Shown: positions 1 through 14,781 of the stretch, one piece after another | How the letters are laid out: every line of letters begins with the position of its first letter | Position numbering within the stretch: position 1 is the first letter of the stretch | DNA from: Acanthacorydalis orientalis | Lineage: Eukaryota > Arthropoda > Insecta > Megaloptera > Corydalidae | DNA: 64,000 bases | NCBI GenBank assembly: GCA_034766995.1 | Contig: CM068315.1 | Location: 10,567,510 to 10,631,509 of the forward strand | Reading direction: 5' to 3' | Notes under the pieces: generated by a model | What the model was told of the DNA's origin: nothing | Databases searched by the model: none | What the model saw: only the letters and a program-made list of their open reading frames with translations | Made by a program: the position numbers and the translations under genes

Positions 1-799
1 AAATGTTACAAACTTCATAGACAATGTTATAAGTAAAAACCTACATGTATTAATTTTACTTTATTCCTATTAAACAAATATTAAAGAAATTTGAACCACA
101 TGAATCAAATTATAAAACAAGTAAATTTATGCCAAGCCTGTAGGAGTCTTCTTCTAAGAATCTTATTTATTAATAATGTCGAATATAACCGTTATATTAT
201 CATATTTATAATCGTAATTTTTACAATATACAGATACACGTTTCGAATTCATTTCTATTGAAGAACATTTTATTAATTCTTTAATTCTCATTCTGATTTT
301 AGCACAAAGTTTAATTTTTTACTAAATAAATAAAATTATATTTGAACAAAATTTGCCATCATTCTATAAAAAAGATATTTGAGATGAATATATATATGTA
401 TATTATAATTTAATATTTTTAAACTTAAATTTATTGTAAAATAATTTAGTTTTAAATTTTTGATGAAATTATTTCTTGGCAGAATACATAGCTTGTCTGG
501 ACTGTTCGTAACTTTTCATTCAAGCACAGTATGTTCTATGAGTAACCGTACGATAAGAGAAGAAAAGAACAGATAATTTCTGTCAAACTTACAACAGGCC
601 TCAGGAAAAGAAAAAATCTTTACGATGAAAATTCAACGAAACTCTAGTAAACACATATCTAGTAAATATGACAATATATCCACCATACGATCATAGTTTT
701 GTTGACATGACAAAGTACATTTATTTTCGTGACATTATTTGTCTCCACGCCGTCTCATAAAAATGACCTAACTTCAGTGTACGAGCTCGTTATTTATTT

Positions 800-834
800 T
801 ATATACATACATACATAGAAACATACATACATAC

Positions 835-902
<68 letters not shown>
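800..902. repeat. Compound (CATA)n(CA)n(TA)n array
   Basis: CATA units to about 832, CA units to about 849, then about 26 TA units. The gradient suggests one array grew from another. Confidence 0.95.
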
Positions 903-904
<2 letters not shown>

Positions 905-1140
905 CGTATGTGTATCTGATGCAATTTTCTACTGTGTATACTGCATATTTCTTTTTTAACAAAACATATAAAGTATGTGCCAGACTGAAATAGAAGTATT
1001 TGTTAAAGCGACTGTAAATTATTCGTTGACAATATAATTTTACAGTATATTTGATGATTGTTATCACGTTACATTTTTATTTTGTTGTCTTTCTAAAGTA
1101 CTGTTGGTTTAAAAAATAATATCATTTTAAAGTTTCAAAA

Positions 1141-1142
<2 letters not shown>

Positions 1143-1180
<38 letters not shown>
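1143..1180. repeat. (TA)19 array
   Basis: Pure AT dinucleotides, followed by a short TG-rich tail (1181-1200). Confidence 0.95.
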
Positions 1181-1183
<3 letters not shown>

Positions 1184-1689
1184 TGTGTTGTGTGTATGTC
1201 TGTACATTTTCAGTGCCACATAATTTGAACACATTCTTAAGATATAATAATACATAGTATTATCGAAAAATTTCGTAACTGATATATTAAAAGTAATTTA
1301 GTAATTTGAATTATTAATAGGGGGTAACGTAAAGAGAACGAAGGGGTTTAAAACATTAATATTTTTTTTGTTTTGTAAAATTTTCATATTTTTTTTTATT
1401 TCCTAATATATAATATAAGAATGGGGATTTTTTCTGATTGCACTTGAAATATAACATCTTGTAATTGATGCTCATTTTTAATTTCACAAAATCAAGCTCT
1501 TTCTAAAGCATTTTCCATCACTCTCTCAGGATTACTGGACATAACGCTCGAATTTCTTTTCATATGTTGTTCTTTAATTGCAGGATAGTCTTCAGTTTAT
1601 TGATGTATACACTCTTTTAAGTAAGTCCAATCAAAAAAATCGGGAAGGCTCAAATCAGACAGAAGTTACACCAATTAAAATCGCTATTT

Positions 1690-2255
1690 CTTGAAATTAT
1701 GTGTTCGCTAAAAATGTCCCGTAAAAGTCCAGTTGTCCATACGTCATTCTCTACGCCATTTAATCATCTAGCTCTGGGTCTGCCTCTGGCTTTGGTACGA
1801 TCTATGATGAGGAGAGACTTTACTTTGAGCTCGGCTATGCTCCATTCTTATCAGGTGTCCAGCCCATAAACGCTGCCTTGACAAAACAGACAATTTCTTC
1901 ACTCCGAATTAGTTTATTCATTCCCAGTTACTTCTTCTGATATACTCTCCGTTTTCCAATTGTTTGGTGCTAAAGATTTTTCGTAAAATTTTCCACCGCA
2001 CTCATTGTCCATATTTCGCATCCATATGTTACAACTGGATGAATAATTGCTGTGATGTAATCAATTTTTCCTGTCTTGGAAGCATCTTTGATTAAAACAA
2101 TTTCCTATTAGCAGAATAGCATCTATTACCAGCTTGAATACGTTCCTATAGGCATAAGTCCATACTATTATCATTTCGAATTAGTGCTCCGAAATAAGTA
2201 CAGCTGGTCACTCCTTCAAAATTCAACTCATCAATTTTAATACTTTGCGGACAAC
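1690..2255 (-). mobile_element. Non-LTR retrotransposon fragment, 3' part of RT ORF, decayed
   Basis: Read on the minus strand, the segment gives in order: a block like SIKIDELNFEGVTSCTYFGA, then ERIQAGNRCYSANRKLF, then HPVVTYGCEIWTM, then IVCFVKAAFMGWTPDKN, and finally KARGRPRAR followed by LNGVENDV. This order matches the C-terminal end of the reverse transcriptase ORF of many animal non-LTR elements (YGCETWTL ... LRWxGHVxRM ... GRPRxRW). Several stops and at least two frameshifts break it. The RT catalytic core and endonuclease lie outside the surviving piece. No poly(A) tail or target duplication was found. Confidence 0.8.
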
Positions 2256-2686
2256 TTCTGCAGTTATTTCTTGATATTATATATTGCGGTTATTTTTTGT
2301 CTTTTTTCTAAAATATATCTTAATAGAAAAATTAATTGGTATATAAATTATTAATGTGATAATGTAAATTAACTATAAAAGTATACTTTTTAGGTAATTG
2401 TTTATAATAATCTCTAAATTTTTTAATATATATATATATAGGAAAATACGTAGAAAATATTAATTAAACTATTCCTGACAATATCAAAATAAGGCAATGA
2501 TTTCAAGAATTGTTACGTATACTCGAAAAGTCAATTATGTAAATGTGATAAAAAGATAAAAGAAATTGTATCGGTATGAGTGAGAGATACAACCCATTTT
2601 GTTCTACATCACCTCGTTTGACACAAATTCTTTAAGAAAAGTATGCAAAACTAAAGTTTCCTTTTTAAGAAAATCTTCATTAGACT

Positions 2687-2748
2687 ATATATATATATAT
2701 ATATTTATGTATATATATATATATACTTATATATATATATATATATAA
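2687..2748. repeat. Interrupted TA array
   Basis: Three TA blocks separated by TTTATG and CT. Confidence 0.9.
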
Positions 2749-3221
2749 TGTTGAATGAAAGCTCTCTGAAGAAATTGTTATTTCCGTTTGTAGCTTGTTG
2801 CTTCATCTTGTTATATTTTAATATTATATTTTATCTGTTTTGTAAACGCGTTGAACATTTTCAATGTTTCGTTACAAACAACGTATTCTTTAGATGTATT
2901 TTTTTTCTCTTTCTAGTTTTATCTCTTTTGTTCCGGCTCGATTTAAAATCCCGGCTTATATGCTCGGTTGAAATAAATTAATCATATTTCTTTTAGTAAT
3001 CATTATAATTATTATTGTGTTTGTTTTCTTTAACGTAAATTTTATTATTTACTTGTTTGTATTGTGAAATTCGATAAAGTTATGAATTAAAATGTTAATA
3101 TTTATACTTACAATGATACGTAGTCTACGAGTGATGAATAAACAAAAATGGTAAAAAATCACATTTCATATTGCTGAATGTATACATTCTTGAAATCTGA
3201 AATTTTTTATACAAATAATGT

Positions 3222-3254
3222 TTATATATATATATATATATATACATATATGGA

Positions 3255-3292
<38 letters not shown>
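3222..3292. repeat. Two TA arrays split by a short unique spacer
   Basis: Blocks at 3222-3250 and 3261-3292 with a GGATTAA spacer. Confidence 0.9.
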
Positions 3293-3295
<3 letters not shown>

Positions 3296-4858
3296 TGTTT
3301 ATAATGTATTTTATGAACTAAAAATCGTTTTATTATGTAAATATTTATTTTTTAGATATTGAAACAATTTCAACAACCAAATTTCATTAAAAATAAAAAA
3401 AAATTAATTTATGTATTGACATAGAATTACAAAAAAGATTCTTCCACAAAATGCTGTAATAAAATATGTATTTTTAAAATTAAATTGACTATAAAATTTA
3501 TTTAAAAATTACCATTATTATTAAACGAAATATAATTAATTGTCTATGGAAATAGAAAATGTTTATTATTTTTATAAAAAATATAATTATCGTCTCAAAA
3601 TAAATTAGTTCAGTTGTGTATACATCTGATTCATAATTTCTTAATATGATTTTTTCTTATTATTAATAAAAAATATATTGTTTTTTATATTAAATATTTT
3701 TTAAAAAAAAATAGTTTATTCTTTTAAAAATTTTTAAATTTGACTATTATGAAATGGACGAATCTGTGTGTTATTTATAATACTTTTTTAATGAATAAAC
3801 GGACTATTTTCTTAAGAAATGTAAGAAAATAAATTGCAAATAAAACGTGCTTAGCTTTACTGAAATTTTGAAAAATAAATATCTAATCAAATGTCTTAAA
3901 GAGTACTTTTATATACAATGAAAATAATCAAAAAATGCATCATTAAACAAATCTGTATCTCTAAATATTAACTCATTTTTTACTTACAATGAAATATTAA
4001 TTAATTAACTATTATATGAATATAACGAAATAAACTTCTTTAAATAACTATATAAACTTTATACTTTCTATATGTACATGTAAAAACTCAAAACTAAATT
4101 AAAATAAAATGTATATATATATAAAACCAAATGAAAAAATAATTGTATATTTCGTTAGAAACAAAAAAAAATGAAACGTTCAAACAAACTTTCTTTTTTT
4201 AAATGTCGAAGCTCGCAGTCATTTCCGTAATCCGTTAATAAATTCAAGATATCGGTTTACTAAGTTCAAAATCCAATCGAATTTCAACGAATAAAACGTA
4301 CGCTAAGCAGTATGAATATTTTAGAAAACTTTTTTCTCTTCCAGTGTCACCTAATCATCATGCCGTTTTTTTAAATAACCCACGAACTTTCGTTCAAGCT
4401 ACTCCGCCAATTCAAAAGTTGATTATACTTCAAACGTTTTGAATAAAACATCGGCCTATTTCAGTATCTCATGATCTCTGTGTGTCATGGAACTTGTTTA
4501 ATTTTTTTCTCTGTTGAGTTTATGAATATGAATTGGCAAATCGAATTTTATTTTGATACACTTTTAAAAAGTGTTATCGCCTCTAACATATTACACTCCT
4601 GTCAGAATCAATTTGATTTTTAAATATTTTCAACTCAATAAGCATGGACACTAATTAAACTATTGAAATGAAACAGTCTAAATGTTTAAATAAAACGTTT
4701 GAATGTATTTAATTATTTTTTTTTCGTCATTTATAATTATTTTAGAGTGTATTATAACCTTAATAGTGTCTTATTTAAATTGTTATATATTTCATGTTAT
4801 ATTTTTATATTTTTTCTATTTTTATTAAATTAACTATAATAGGAATATTAATTTAGTT

Positions 4859-4897
<39 letters not shown>

Positions 4898-6036
4898 TGA
4901 TAACTAATTACAAATTATGAATTTCTGAGCAATCTTTTGAGTAGACTAAAGAAAAAATAATATTATAAAAAGTGTGTATTCTGTCCAATAAATAAATTAA
5001 TAGTGTTTTGGTAAATTTCAAAAAGAAGTCACTAATTTTTATACTATCTTTATTATATAGTTATGGTGCTAAAAAATGAATAAATAAATTCTTTGAGTAA
5101 AATTTCTTTTTGTAACCTTCTGCAAAAGTAATATTATTCAACATTACTACTAAAAAAATCATCAATGCCATATTTACTAACGATATAAAAATTAAAATAG
5201 AAAAAATAATAACAAACAGAATGGAATACACTAAGTAACAAACTGACCTTATCAAACCTATCAGTAAAACATAAAAAAAACTGTGAAACATCAATGGAGA
5301 ATGACATGATGCTGACAAGACTATAACTCGGCTATACTTTAAACATACAAAAAAAAATCTCTCGACAAAGGAATCGCATCTTTATTTTTTAAACTATGAT
5401 CAGTATACCAATACAAAATTTATAATAATTAACTTCACTCGATACTAGTCATTTTTAATAAACCATAAACAACCACAAACAATAGGCCAAGTCTTAACTC
5501 AGAATAAAATTATCCCGAAACACATTTCATTTTTACAACACATTAAAATCTGCAGTGAAATCTACTGAATAATAACATCATAAAACTTTTCGAAAGTTTA
5601 CAACTATTTTTTAATCCTCATTTTAATAGTTAAAATAGATTACTAATACGTTTTTTTTTGTGATTTTCGCTTTAATAAATAAAGTAAAATAAAAACAAAG
5701 TTGTAAAAAAATTATGAATCAATAGTCATTTAATATCTATGTTTGTTTTAATATCCTATAAAAGAATACAAACTATAATATAATAGCTGCCGTATTTCAT
5801 TTCAGGGAGAAATGAAAACAAACAAATCGAATAAATTTAAAACCCTATTATCGGTTCGTTAAACATTTCACGCATCGATAATTCCTTTAAACAAATTTTC
5901 AAACGTGTGAAACATCACAATATTCTGTTAAATATTTACATATACGAATTAAATATAATATTTCTATAGGGAATCTACACTTTGACCAAACCCACGCACA
6001 TAAAATGTTATAAATATATAGATTCATGCAGTATTC

Positions 6037-6037
<1 letters not shown>

Positions 6038-6088
<51 letters not shown>

Positions 6089-6131
6089 CATACATACATT
6101 GAAACATATATATATATATATATATATATAC
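6038..6131. repeat. Compound CATA/TA array, two blocks
   Basis: TA blocks at 6047-6084 and 6106-6131, each with CATA units on one side. Confidence 0.95.
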
Positions 6132-7483
6132 ATTTATATTTTCAAAAAGAAGTGATTTATAACACTGTTTTTAGTATTAGCGATAGTATCAATGACATGA
6201 AAAGTTTTTTAATGGCTATTTATTACTTATATGTTTCCTCATGGATGACTACTTATACTTTTCCAAACGATAGTTAAAAATACCTGCTTAAGAAAACGCA
6301 TTTAACAACAAGGTATATTTCAAAAACAAATCATTTTATTTTTGACAATCGTATTGGAACATAAATAAATAAAACCACTCACAATGAAATACTATCTGTA
6401 GAAACCAAATTCGAAATATCTTAATACATTAAATGATTAAAATAATATTTTAAAAACAGAAATCTTATTTAATATTTTATATACTGTTGATTTACAAAAG
6501 TGAAAAAAACTTTTTATATGATTTCGAGCGCATTTATTAAGAAAAATACTCAATATTTTGCAGTCTTATTATCTTTGACATATTTTTTGATTTAAGAATT
6601 ATATATTTTATGAATATGTTAAAGAAATATAGTAAATATGGGTTCAAAAATATACTTTGAGTTTACTTATTATTTTAATTTTATACAGTTTGATTTACAC
6701 ATCTTTAAAATAAACAACTCGAATATTACAGAAATTAAAATAATATTAAAACATTTTTTTTGATTTATCTCTTAATTACTTTAATTTCTTTATGTTTTAA
6801 AATACATCATTTAATTAATCGTTTAGTCTAAAACATGAAGGTGTACTTATTAACAATTTCTGAACTGATAAGTATGGAGAAAAATATAAAGACTCATTTA
6901 ATTAGCTAATTGTTTCAAACACTGGTAATGTCAACTTTTTTATACACAAACACTGATATTAAAAAAGATCAAAAATACAAAAACACTTAATATATTCTGT
7001 ATTACCATCTAATATGAATATGTGTACCTTACAAAGAACACTAAATATAGATAAAAATAATCTATTTTTCTATAAATTCATTCAAAATGATTTTTTCGCT
7101 CTCTCACACATCATAAAAAAATTTTGATCAAAAAAATTAGTAGCCAATTATAGAATATTTTTAAACACAAAAATATTTTTTGGGGAACATAAGATTCATT
7201 CTTGAAAATAAAAAAGTACAAAGCGGAATTCTCGATTAGGAAAATATATGAAAAATAAATTCAAAAATATTAATGTATAGATTTATTGCGTTATTGAGAT
7301 GAACTGCATCAAACTGAGTTTCTTTATTTTAATATAAAATCATAAATATTGAACATTTAAAAATTACTCAATAAAATCTCATATTGGAAGACATATTTAT
7401 CATAAATGAAAAAACTAACATTAAAATATATGAAATTACATTAAAATCATATGTAGTGAATTTAAAGTATAGTCAAATCTCAA

Positions 7484-7485
<2 letters not shown>

Positions 7486-7537
<52 letters not shown>

Positions 7538-7563
7538 ATATATATATATATATATATATATAA

Positions 7564-7609
<46 letters not shown>

Positions 7610-7610
7610 A
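7486..7610. repeat. Long TA array, about 125 bp
   Basis: TA units with three interruptions (AAAG, AAA, C). It is among the longest in the window. Confidence 0.95.
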
Positions 7611-8844
7611 TAATGAAAAAAAAATAGAAAAGCCTGAGCATAATAATAATATGCACACAAGTATGACATATTTATTAATTATCAACGACGACTCAATAAT
7701 TAATACATAGTTGTACCATTACTAATTAACTGATTAAACTGTATTTATTTTTGTATGTTTTATAATCCAAATATTTATATTAACGATCTACAAACTATCA
7801 TACACGTACCATTATGAAACATAAACGTTCGGTATTGATACACAATGGCACATTTTCGATTTGGAGAATGATTTGAGTAAATTTTGCAGTTACAAAACAT
7901 ATATATCGATTATTCTATAGTTATACGAAAGAATAATTATAATAATATTTTGTTCTTTACAATATATGTAATCTCCAGTAGATATCCTCCTACATTTAAT
8001 TTATTATATATACATGTACTAATCATTATTTAATATATACCGCAGTTAATGTATTATTTTTCAGAAGTAATACTTAATCTTAATTTGAGGAAAACGAAAC
8101 ATTTTTACATAATAAAGTGTAATTCAAATCAAACTTCTTACTCTAGGCGAATCTGAGAACCCACTTATGAACTCTTATTTCATTTCTTTTAAAACTGTTT
8201 TCAACTTTTACAATTTTCAGATGAAACGAACCGAAATTAATCTGAGAAAAAGGTGAAAGTCAAAAACCAGTTGTAGAAGACATCTTTAAGAAATGAGAAC
8301 AGCAATTAATACTAGGTGTACAGAAAAACATCCTAATTAATATATATTAAATATAATAAGTATATTTAAGTATTTACTATATTGGTACAAAAAAATGTGT
8401 CACATTCAAATCGATTTGGAGAAAAATGAAGCCTTATAAAAAAGATGAACAGTATGGAATTTTATTTAAATATATTTTATATATAATTAACACAAAATAA
8501 ATGTAACTTTGTAATCAATTTAGGATTTTAATTAATAATAAATGCATTAATATTAAATATTTTTCTTACTTTAAATTGGATTTGTTTAATGTTTTTACTG
8601 TACTTATTTTATTTTACTTTTTAATTGACTTTAGATAAATCATTTTTTTAAAATCATTCATTCAATATTCACCAACTCACTTTTTTGAAAAATAATTGTG
8701 TGAAAATATTATAAATCGACAAAATTTGATCAGAAATACAATATTCTGTGCGCTCGTTTAAAAATGAAAAAAGGATAATTATCATCTTTGTAAGATTTGA
8801 ATTTTTGAATTTCAAATTTTCAGATTTGAATTCCGACTATGAAC

Positions 8845-8858
8845 AGACACACACACAT

Positions 8859-8890
<32 letters not shown>
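8845..8890. repeat. (CA)n(TA)n array
   Basis: CA units with one TA interruption, changing to TA at 8872. Confidence 0.95.
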
Positions 8891-8956
8891 CATTCAATCG
8901 CACAAAATAGAAAATCATGCAAGGACCTTTATCCAGCAATGATTGACAAATGTTGA

Positions 8957-8983
8957 TTATATATATATATATATATATATATA
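8957..8983. repeat. Short TA array
   Basis: About 13 TA units. Confidence 0.9.
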
Positions 8984-9109
8984 ACAAATAGGATTAATAT
9001 TAACAGTGTATTAAAAAGTTTATCCAATAGCATGCGAATTGTGGTGACAGACGCAGAGATAGACAAATTAAGTTTCATAAAGTTTAAATATATGCCTTGT
9101 ACACAGTGG

Positions 9110-9122
9110 TATATGTATGTAC

Positions 9123-9172
<50 letters not shown>

Positions 9173-9189
9173 GTGTGTGTGTATATATG
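9110..9189. repeat. (TA)n(TG)n compound array
   Basis: TA with a CATA interruption, ending in TG units at 9171-9183. Confidence 0.95.
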
Positions 9190-9811
9190 TTTATACATAA
9201 ATTTTAAATTTTACTGCTTCAAACAGAAATTATCAAAAATAACATAATGAGATGAATAAAATAAATAAAAGATAGAAGTAAGTACTTATTTTTTTAGAGA
9301 AGCTCAATAAATAAATAAAACAATCTTTGTGCAAATCTTCATAATTTTATTAGCTATTCATAAGGATAATTCATAGGAGCTTTTCACAGATAAACCGTTC
9401 TTTATCGGTAATTATACGAGAAAACATAAAAGTATATACATGTAATCAAATCAAACTACACGAGATTCGTTCCAAAACGTATAAAGTATTTAAGAAAATA
9501 ATGAAGACATTAGTTGAACGTGTGAACACATCTTACGGAATCCTTGTTAAAATCACCCTTTCCTAATTTATGTTACTTGTCTACTGCACATTATGTAACA
9601 AATTGAGAATTTCTTCTTTCCACCCGACATCCATTTGCTAACTATCACACCCTAACGGTATATACGCTGGAAATTGGCTTCATTTACACTTAAACACAGT
9701 TTGACTGTAATGGTATTATATGTATTTGTAAATCTGCGTCTCTTAAATATATTTCCTCTACTAAATATATTTATAAATTTACTTTTATAAATTCATACAT
9801 GAATACATACA

Positions 9812-9814
<3 letters not shown>

Positions 9815-9892
<78 letters not shown>
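9815..9892. repeat. Pure TA array, about 38 units
   Basis: Preceded by two CATA units. Confidence 0.95.
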
Positions 9893-9895
<3 letters not shown>

Positions 9896-10618
9896 GTACT
9901 TAAATATAAAATGAAAATAACTTACCTAATCTACAAATACTTTTCTGTATATAAATCAATTATATGCTCTGTTGATTAGATACTTATTATGTTATTAATA
10001 TATTTGATAATATCCTAATTTTATTAAGTATAAAAAGTTTAAAAAAGTATTAATATCGAATATTGAATGATGAGTTTTAAAAACTCAACAGATTATCAAG
10101 AGCACCACAATGAACTAAAAAACAATAATAAACTGATAATTGGTAGATTCATTCAACAGCAGGTTTAAAAGCTTTGTTTTTTATTCATTATAAACAAAAT
10201 GTTTCGAATACAACATTTTCAACAACAATTTAATAAACTAAAATTATTATTCGAAATTGAATAATTTTATTCATACTTTTAAAACACATTTTTAACAATA
10301 TACAATTATTAAAATAAATAACTTAAAGCACAAATATCGATTTTAGTTTTAAAGATAAAGATAAAAAATATTTTTAATATAATCAAGAACAAATTACTGT
10401 TTGCAAAAAGTTTTTAATGTTAATTAACGCCAAATAACGACCAAGAACTTATGTTTATTATTACAAGTACTTATATAGTTTCAATAAAATTTATGATGTA
10501 AATATAACAAGCTTAAAATATTAAATTATACTTTACGATAATATTTTAAACATCATTCAAACTTCAAACTGTAATTACTGTTGTGTTTAACTAATATTTT
10601 GTATTTATATACACTTAA

Positions 10619-10621
<3 letters not shown>

Positions 10622-10660
<39 letters not shown>
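10622..10660. repeat. TA array, about 19 units
   Basis: Nearly pure, ending in CATATG. Confidence 0.95.
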
Positions 10661-10661
<1 letters not shown>

Positions 10662-11129
10662 GAATTCCAGTATATTGATACGAAAATTTAAGTTTAATGT
10701 GATTAAGTCTATAGTAAGATTATCTATTGAAATACAAAATTATTTTCATATAAAATGATAAAATTTGAGTTACATTTGTCTCGATTTCTATTTTATGAAT
10801 GAATAATTATTCCTGTCTGTATTTCCTATATCTATAAGAAAAATGTTTCCTACTTTTAATATAAATTACTTTAAATATGATGCTGTAAATATCGATACTC
10901 TATTATTTTTAATAGCACATTTCTAAGCAAACAATTAATCATACATAAACATTTATTTACTGAAATAAACCGTTTGCCATATAACATCTGTCGTTTTATT
11001 TTTGTTTACATTATTTATCATGACATGATTTTAATTATTTTTGTACAAATAGCATTGGTAAAAATAAATTTTATTCTCTCTAATTTAAAAATATTTTTTT
11101 TAATTAGATTAGATTTACTGTAACAAAGT

Positions 11130-11175
11130 GTATATATATATACATATATATATGTATATATATGTACATATATAT

Positions 11176-11245
<70 letters not shown>
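11130..11245. repeat. Compound TA/CATA/GTA array, about 115 bp
   Basis: The first half is interrupted by C and G every 8-10 bases; the second half (11183-11245) is pure TA. Confidence 0.95.
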
Positions 11246-11249
<4 letters not shown>

Positions 11250-11429
11250 CAAGTATCAAATAATCCAATACGTTAATTATAACTGGAATACCTCCACTAT
11301 ATTTACTCACACAACATTTTGGCACTTTTTGACAATACGAACATTAAAACCAACTTTAATATAACTAAGAAATATAATTACATAATTTATATTTTTTATT
11401 ACCATATAGTTTAATATATAAAAAAATTA

Positions 11430-11547
<118 letters not shown>

Positions 11548-12186
11548 CTCGGTAAAAGAATATTCAATCAGAAAGAAACACTTTTCACGCGAAAAAGGAC
11601 AAAAATGATTAAGCTCCCGCATATTGTCTTATTTTAAACTTAATACCTAATTATCATATTGTCTTTATTGTAAAAATACTTGACTTCATTTTTTTGTTCA
11701 ATTTAAAAGAACAAACATCTGTATTCATTATTTACATTAGTCAAATTGATAAATTTTTACGTATACTCTTTTACGATATATACTTGAATATATATATATA
11801 TATATAGGTACGAGTATTCAATATAGATTTAATTTTTTGAATTTAATAAACCAGAAACCAAAATTGCACCAGAAATGTATAACTATTAACATTGATTCGA
11901 TACTTTAGATAAAATATTAAAATTTTAACTTAAGAAATAGTATCAAAAATCATAAAAAATAAATGAATATCTGAAGTAAGGTCTCTATTCTACCATTTAT
12001 GTTAAGTAATATACTAAAATTCTAAACACTTTTCAAATTTTTGCAACATTTATTAATTTTGTTCGAAATCATTTAACTGCTCAACGTATAGTGAAGTAGT
12101 TTTAAATATTTGTTATTATCTGCTAAATTCTTAAAATATATTTGAATAACCTTTCTTGTTATATTTTGACATTGCCATTTTTAATT

Positions 12187-13405
12187 ATGGCTTCGTATGT
12201 AACAAAACAATGCATTGAATTAATACAATTGTATTATGAAAATGGTCATTCTATAAAAAATACATTTCGTAAATTAAAAAATATTTATTCTCGGCATACT
12301 CGTCCATCTCAACCAACAACTATTCTAATTGTGAGTAAATTTGAGGAGATCGGATCGGTTAAAGATAAAAAAAAACACCAACGCATATTCGTAGTACTCG
12401 TTGTGAAGAAAACATTGTCTTGGTTCGTGAAAGTGTATCAGAAGAACGAGAAACGTCAATTCCACGACGTTCACAACAACTGGGTCTATCACAAACAACC
12501 GCATGACGTATTTCGCATAAGGATTTATTGTTAAAAAATGTTTAAACGCTTATACGGTTCAATTAACACAAGAATTGAAGCCATCAGATCATTTATTGCG
12601 TCAGAGATTTGATAATTGGATACTGGAAAAACAACATGGTTTTTCTGAAATTCATCTTCAGCAATGACGCTCATTTTGAACTCTCTGGCTAGCTTAATAA
12701 GCAAAAGTACCGAATCTGTGGTGAATAAAATAAAATCTCAGACTAATGGTTGAGAAGCTACTGCATACAGAAAGAGAAACTGGTGTGCACTTTGATCTGG
12801 TGGGGTCGTTGCTCCTTACTTTTTTGAAAATCAAGCTGGTAAAGCAATTACTGCGAATGGAGAAAGATATTGAAACACGATTACCATTTTTTTTGTGAAC
12901 CGAATTGGGTGATATTGATCTGGAGGATATGTGGTTCCGACAGGAAGGCACAACAAATCATGCAGCTGGTTAAATAATTGATTTATTGAGAACGAAATTT
13001 CTTGGCCGCGTTATTACATTAATTAGCCATTTAACACTATTGGATTAATTTCTTTGGGGTCGCGTTAAAGGACAGGTGTACATCAATAATCCTGAAACAA
13101 TTTCTGATCTAAAAGATGAAATCCAAAGAGTAATTAGTGAGATAGAGCCCCAGTTGTGCAAAGATTTTATTGAATTTTTTCACAAAAGAATAGTTTCTTA
13201 TAACAAAGTACACGGCCGTCACTTACACGATATTATTTTTCATTTATAAATGACATATATCCCATAATCCCAACTATAAATATAACTATATAAATGTACA
13301 ACTATTATATAACTACATAAATGACATAATCCCAACTATTAATTACAATAAAGAAATTTGAAATTGCAGCGCAGTCTATTTTATTTCAAATTAAAAAATT
13401 GAGAA

Positions 13406-13409
<4 letters not shown>
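12187..13409 (+). mobile_element. Tc1/mariner (ITm) transposon A, dead copy
   Basis: The N-terminus from ATG 12187 (MASYVTKQCIELIQLYYENG) reads cleanly for about 60 codons through a helix-turn-helix region. A shift near 12365 and many stops follow. Blocks reappear in other frames: QELKPSDHL near 12570, MWFRQEGTT near 12930, FLWGRVKGQVY near 13050, ending DIIFHL at stop 13247-13249. The three catalytic Asp positions read as Asn, Glu and His, so it cannot be active. The right end TGAGAAACCC stops at 13409, followed by TA and then a TA array. The left inverted repeat was not found. It is the same family as the element at 47359-48666. An open frame starting at 12142 merely extends this one upstream. 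Confidence 0.85.

Positions 13410-13469
<60 letters not shown>
13410..13469. repeat. TA array abutting ITm transposon A
   Basis: About 30 TA units starting at the base after the right transposon end; the array includes the TA target dinucleotide. Confidence 0.95.
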
Positions 13470-13474
<5 letters not shown>

Positions 13475-14744
13475 CATCTACTTGTCTATTTTATACAAAA
13501 CTAAAAAACTGATAACTAAAAATAATTAAAATAAAAATAGTATATGTTATAAATATTATCACTTGATAGTACTTTTTCGCACATTTTTAACTTATCAGAA
13601 AAAAACGTTAAAGAATAATGCATAAAAAATAATAAGTGATTCTACAGAAGTTGTTTTACAATGAATTAAAGTTGAAAATTAATAAATACAGTTTTATTGA
13701 AAGCGAACAAGGAAACTTATTTAACAAAATATTAATTTGTGTAACGAACTTTACGAATATGTGAGCGTAAACAGGATTATTAAAAAGAAACACATAATTA
13801 AAAATCAAAAATGAATCAATAATCATTTATAGAAAATTTTTTCATAAGTAAAAAAATAAATAAATAATTTCTAATGTGAATTGAGACAAATTTTCAAATA
13901 TTTTTTTTAACTTATGTTAACATACAATATAATTTTTTTAAACTTAATTTTACGCTTGGATTTGAAACCAATATCCTTTGAAAGCAATAGCATTATCCTA
14001 TATATAAATATAAAATGCATTTTCATTCTCACTAATATTAAATAAATAAATAAATTTAATGTAATTTCCATCAAATATACATATACACACACACATGATA
14101 CACAAAGTTAAAAATAAACCTAACAATACAAAATATGTAAATGTATACAAACACTAGAAATACATGTTTAAACGATCCAATAACCCCTAATCTAAACATA
14201 CAATATTTAGTTTTATAAAATCGGTTAAGCAAATTGAGCTAATAAGGTATAAACGTTTGATCCAATCTCATATTTCACTTTATTTATGAACAGTTCGTAA
14301 AAACACTTAAAGAAAATAAAACCGTGCATCGTAGATATAAAATAAGCTTTTATCGCATGGCTCACTGGCTCATGCAAAGCTAAACTTTACCAATTTCGAC
14401 GTCAAACTATCTTTGATTGACCTTTCTATCTTCCTTTCAACATAATCTAGTTACAACAGTGTATCATCGTATCGTGTCTTCTTTATTCATTGTACACAAT
14501 CCAATAAACATCTCTGTCGCACCCATTGTGAATTGCCAGTCATCATTCTTACATTGCTGTATACTTCATTTCAGCATCAAACTTTAGATTAAGCCCGAAC
14601 AAAACTTTGTCTTATTCTTTTCGCGTTGCTCGTCTCCTTTCATAGCCGCTGTCATATATGATGTAGATATGGTTTGATTTTTTTTACTATACAAGGCATT
14701 TATAGAAAGGTTTTGTATTAAACTTCCAACCAAACAATAATCGT

Positions 14745-14747
14745 GTG

Positions 14748-14781
<34 letters not shown>
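14745..14781. repeat. TA array after TG units
   Basis: Short GTGT start, then TA with one C interruption. Confidence 0.9.

Larger units (their letters stand above)
1..1689. other. No gene recognised
   Basis: AT-rich DNA apart from the two TA arrays listed. A somewhat less AT-rich patch at 470-760 resembles nothing known to me. Confidence 0.6.

Noticed and set aside
7436..7685. Frames coding long Tyr-Ile repeats, here and at most TA arrays
   Set aside because: They are readings of TA microsatellites (TAT ATA) on either strand, with no conserved flanks or gene structure.
12694..12951. 85-codon minus-strand frame
   Set aside because: Antisense shadow of the decayed transposase in element A.
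13951..14010. tRNA-like TTTGAAACCAATATCC and ATTATCC segments
   Set aside because: No foldable cloverleaf or consistent A and B boxes on either strand.
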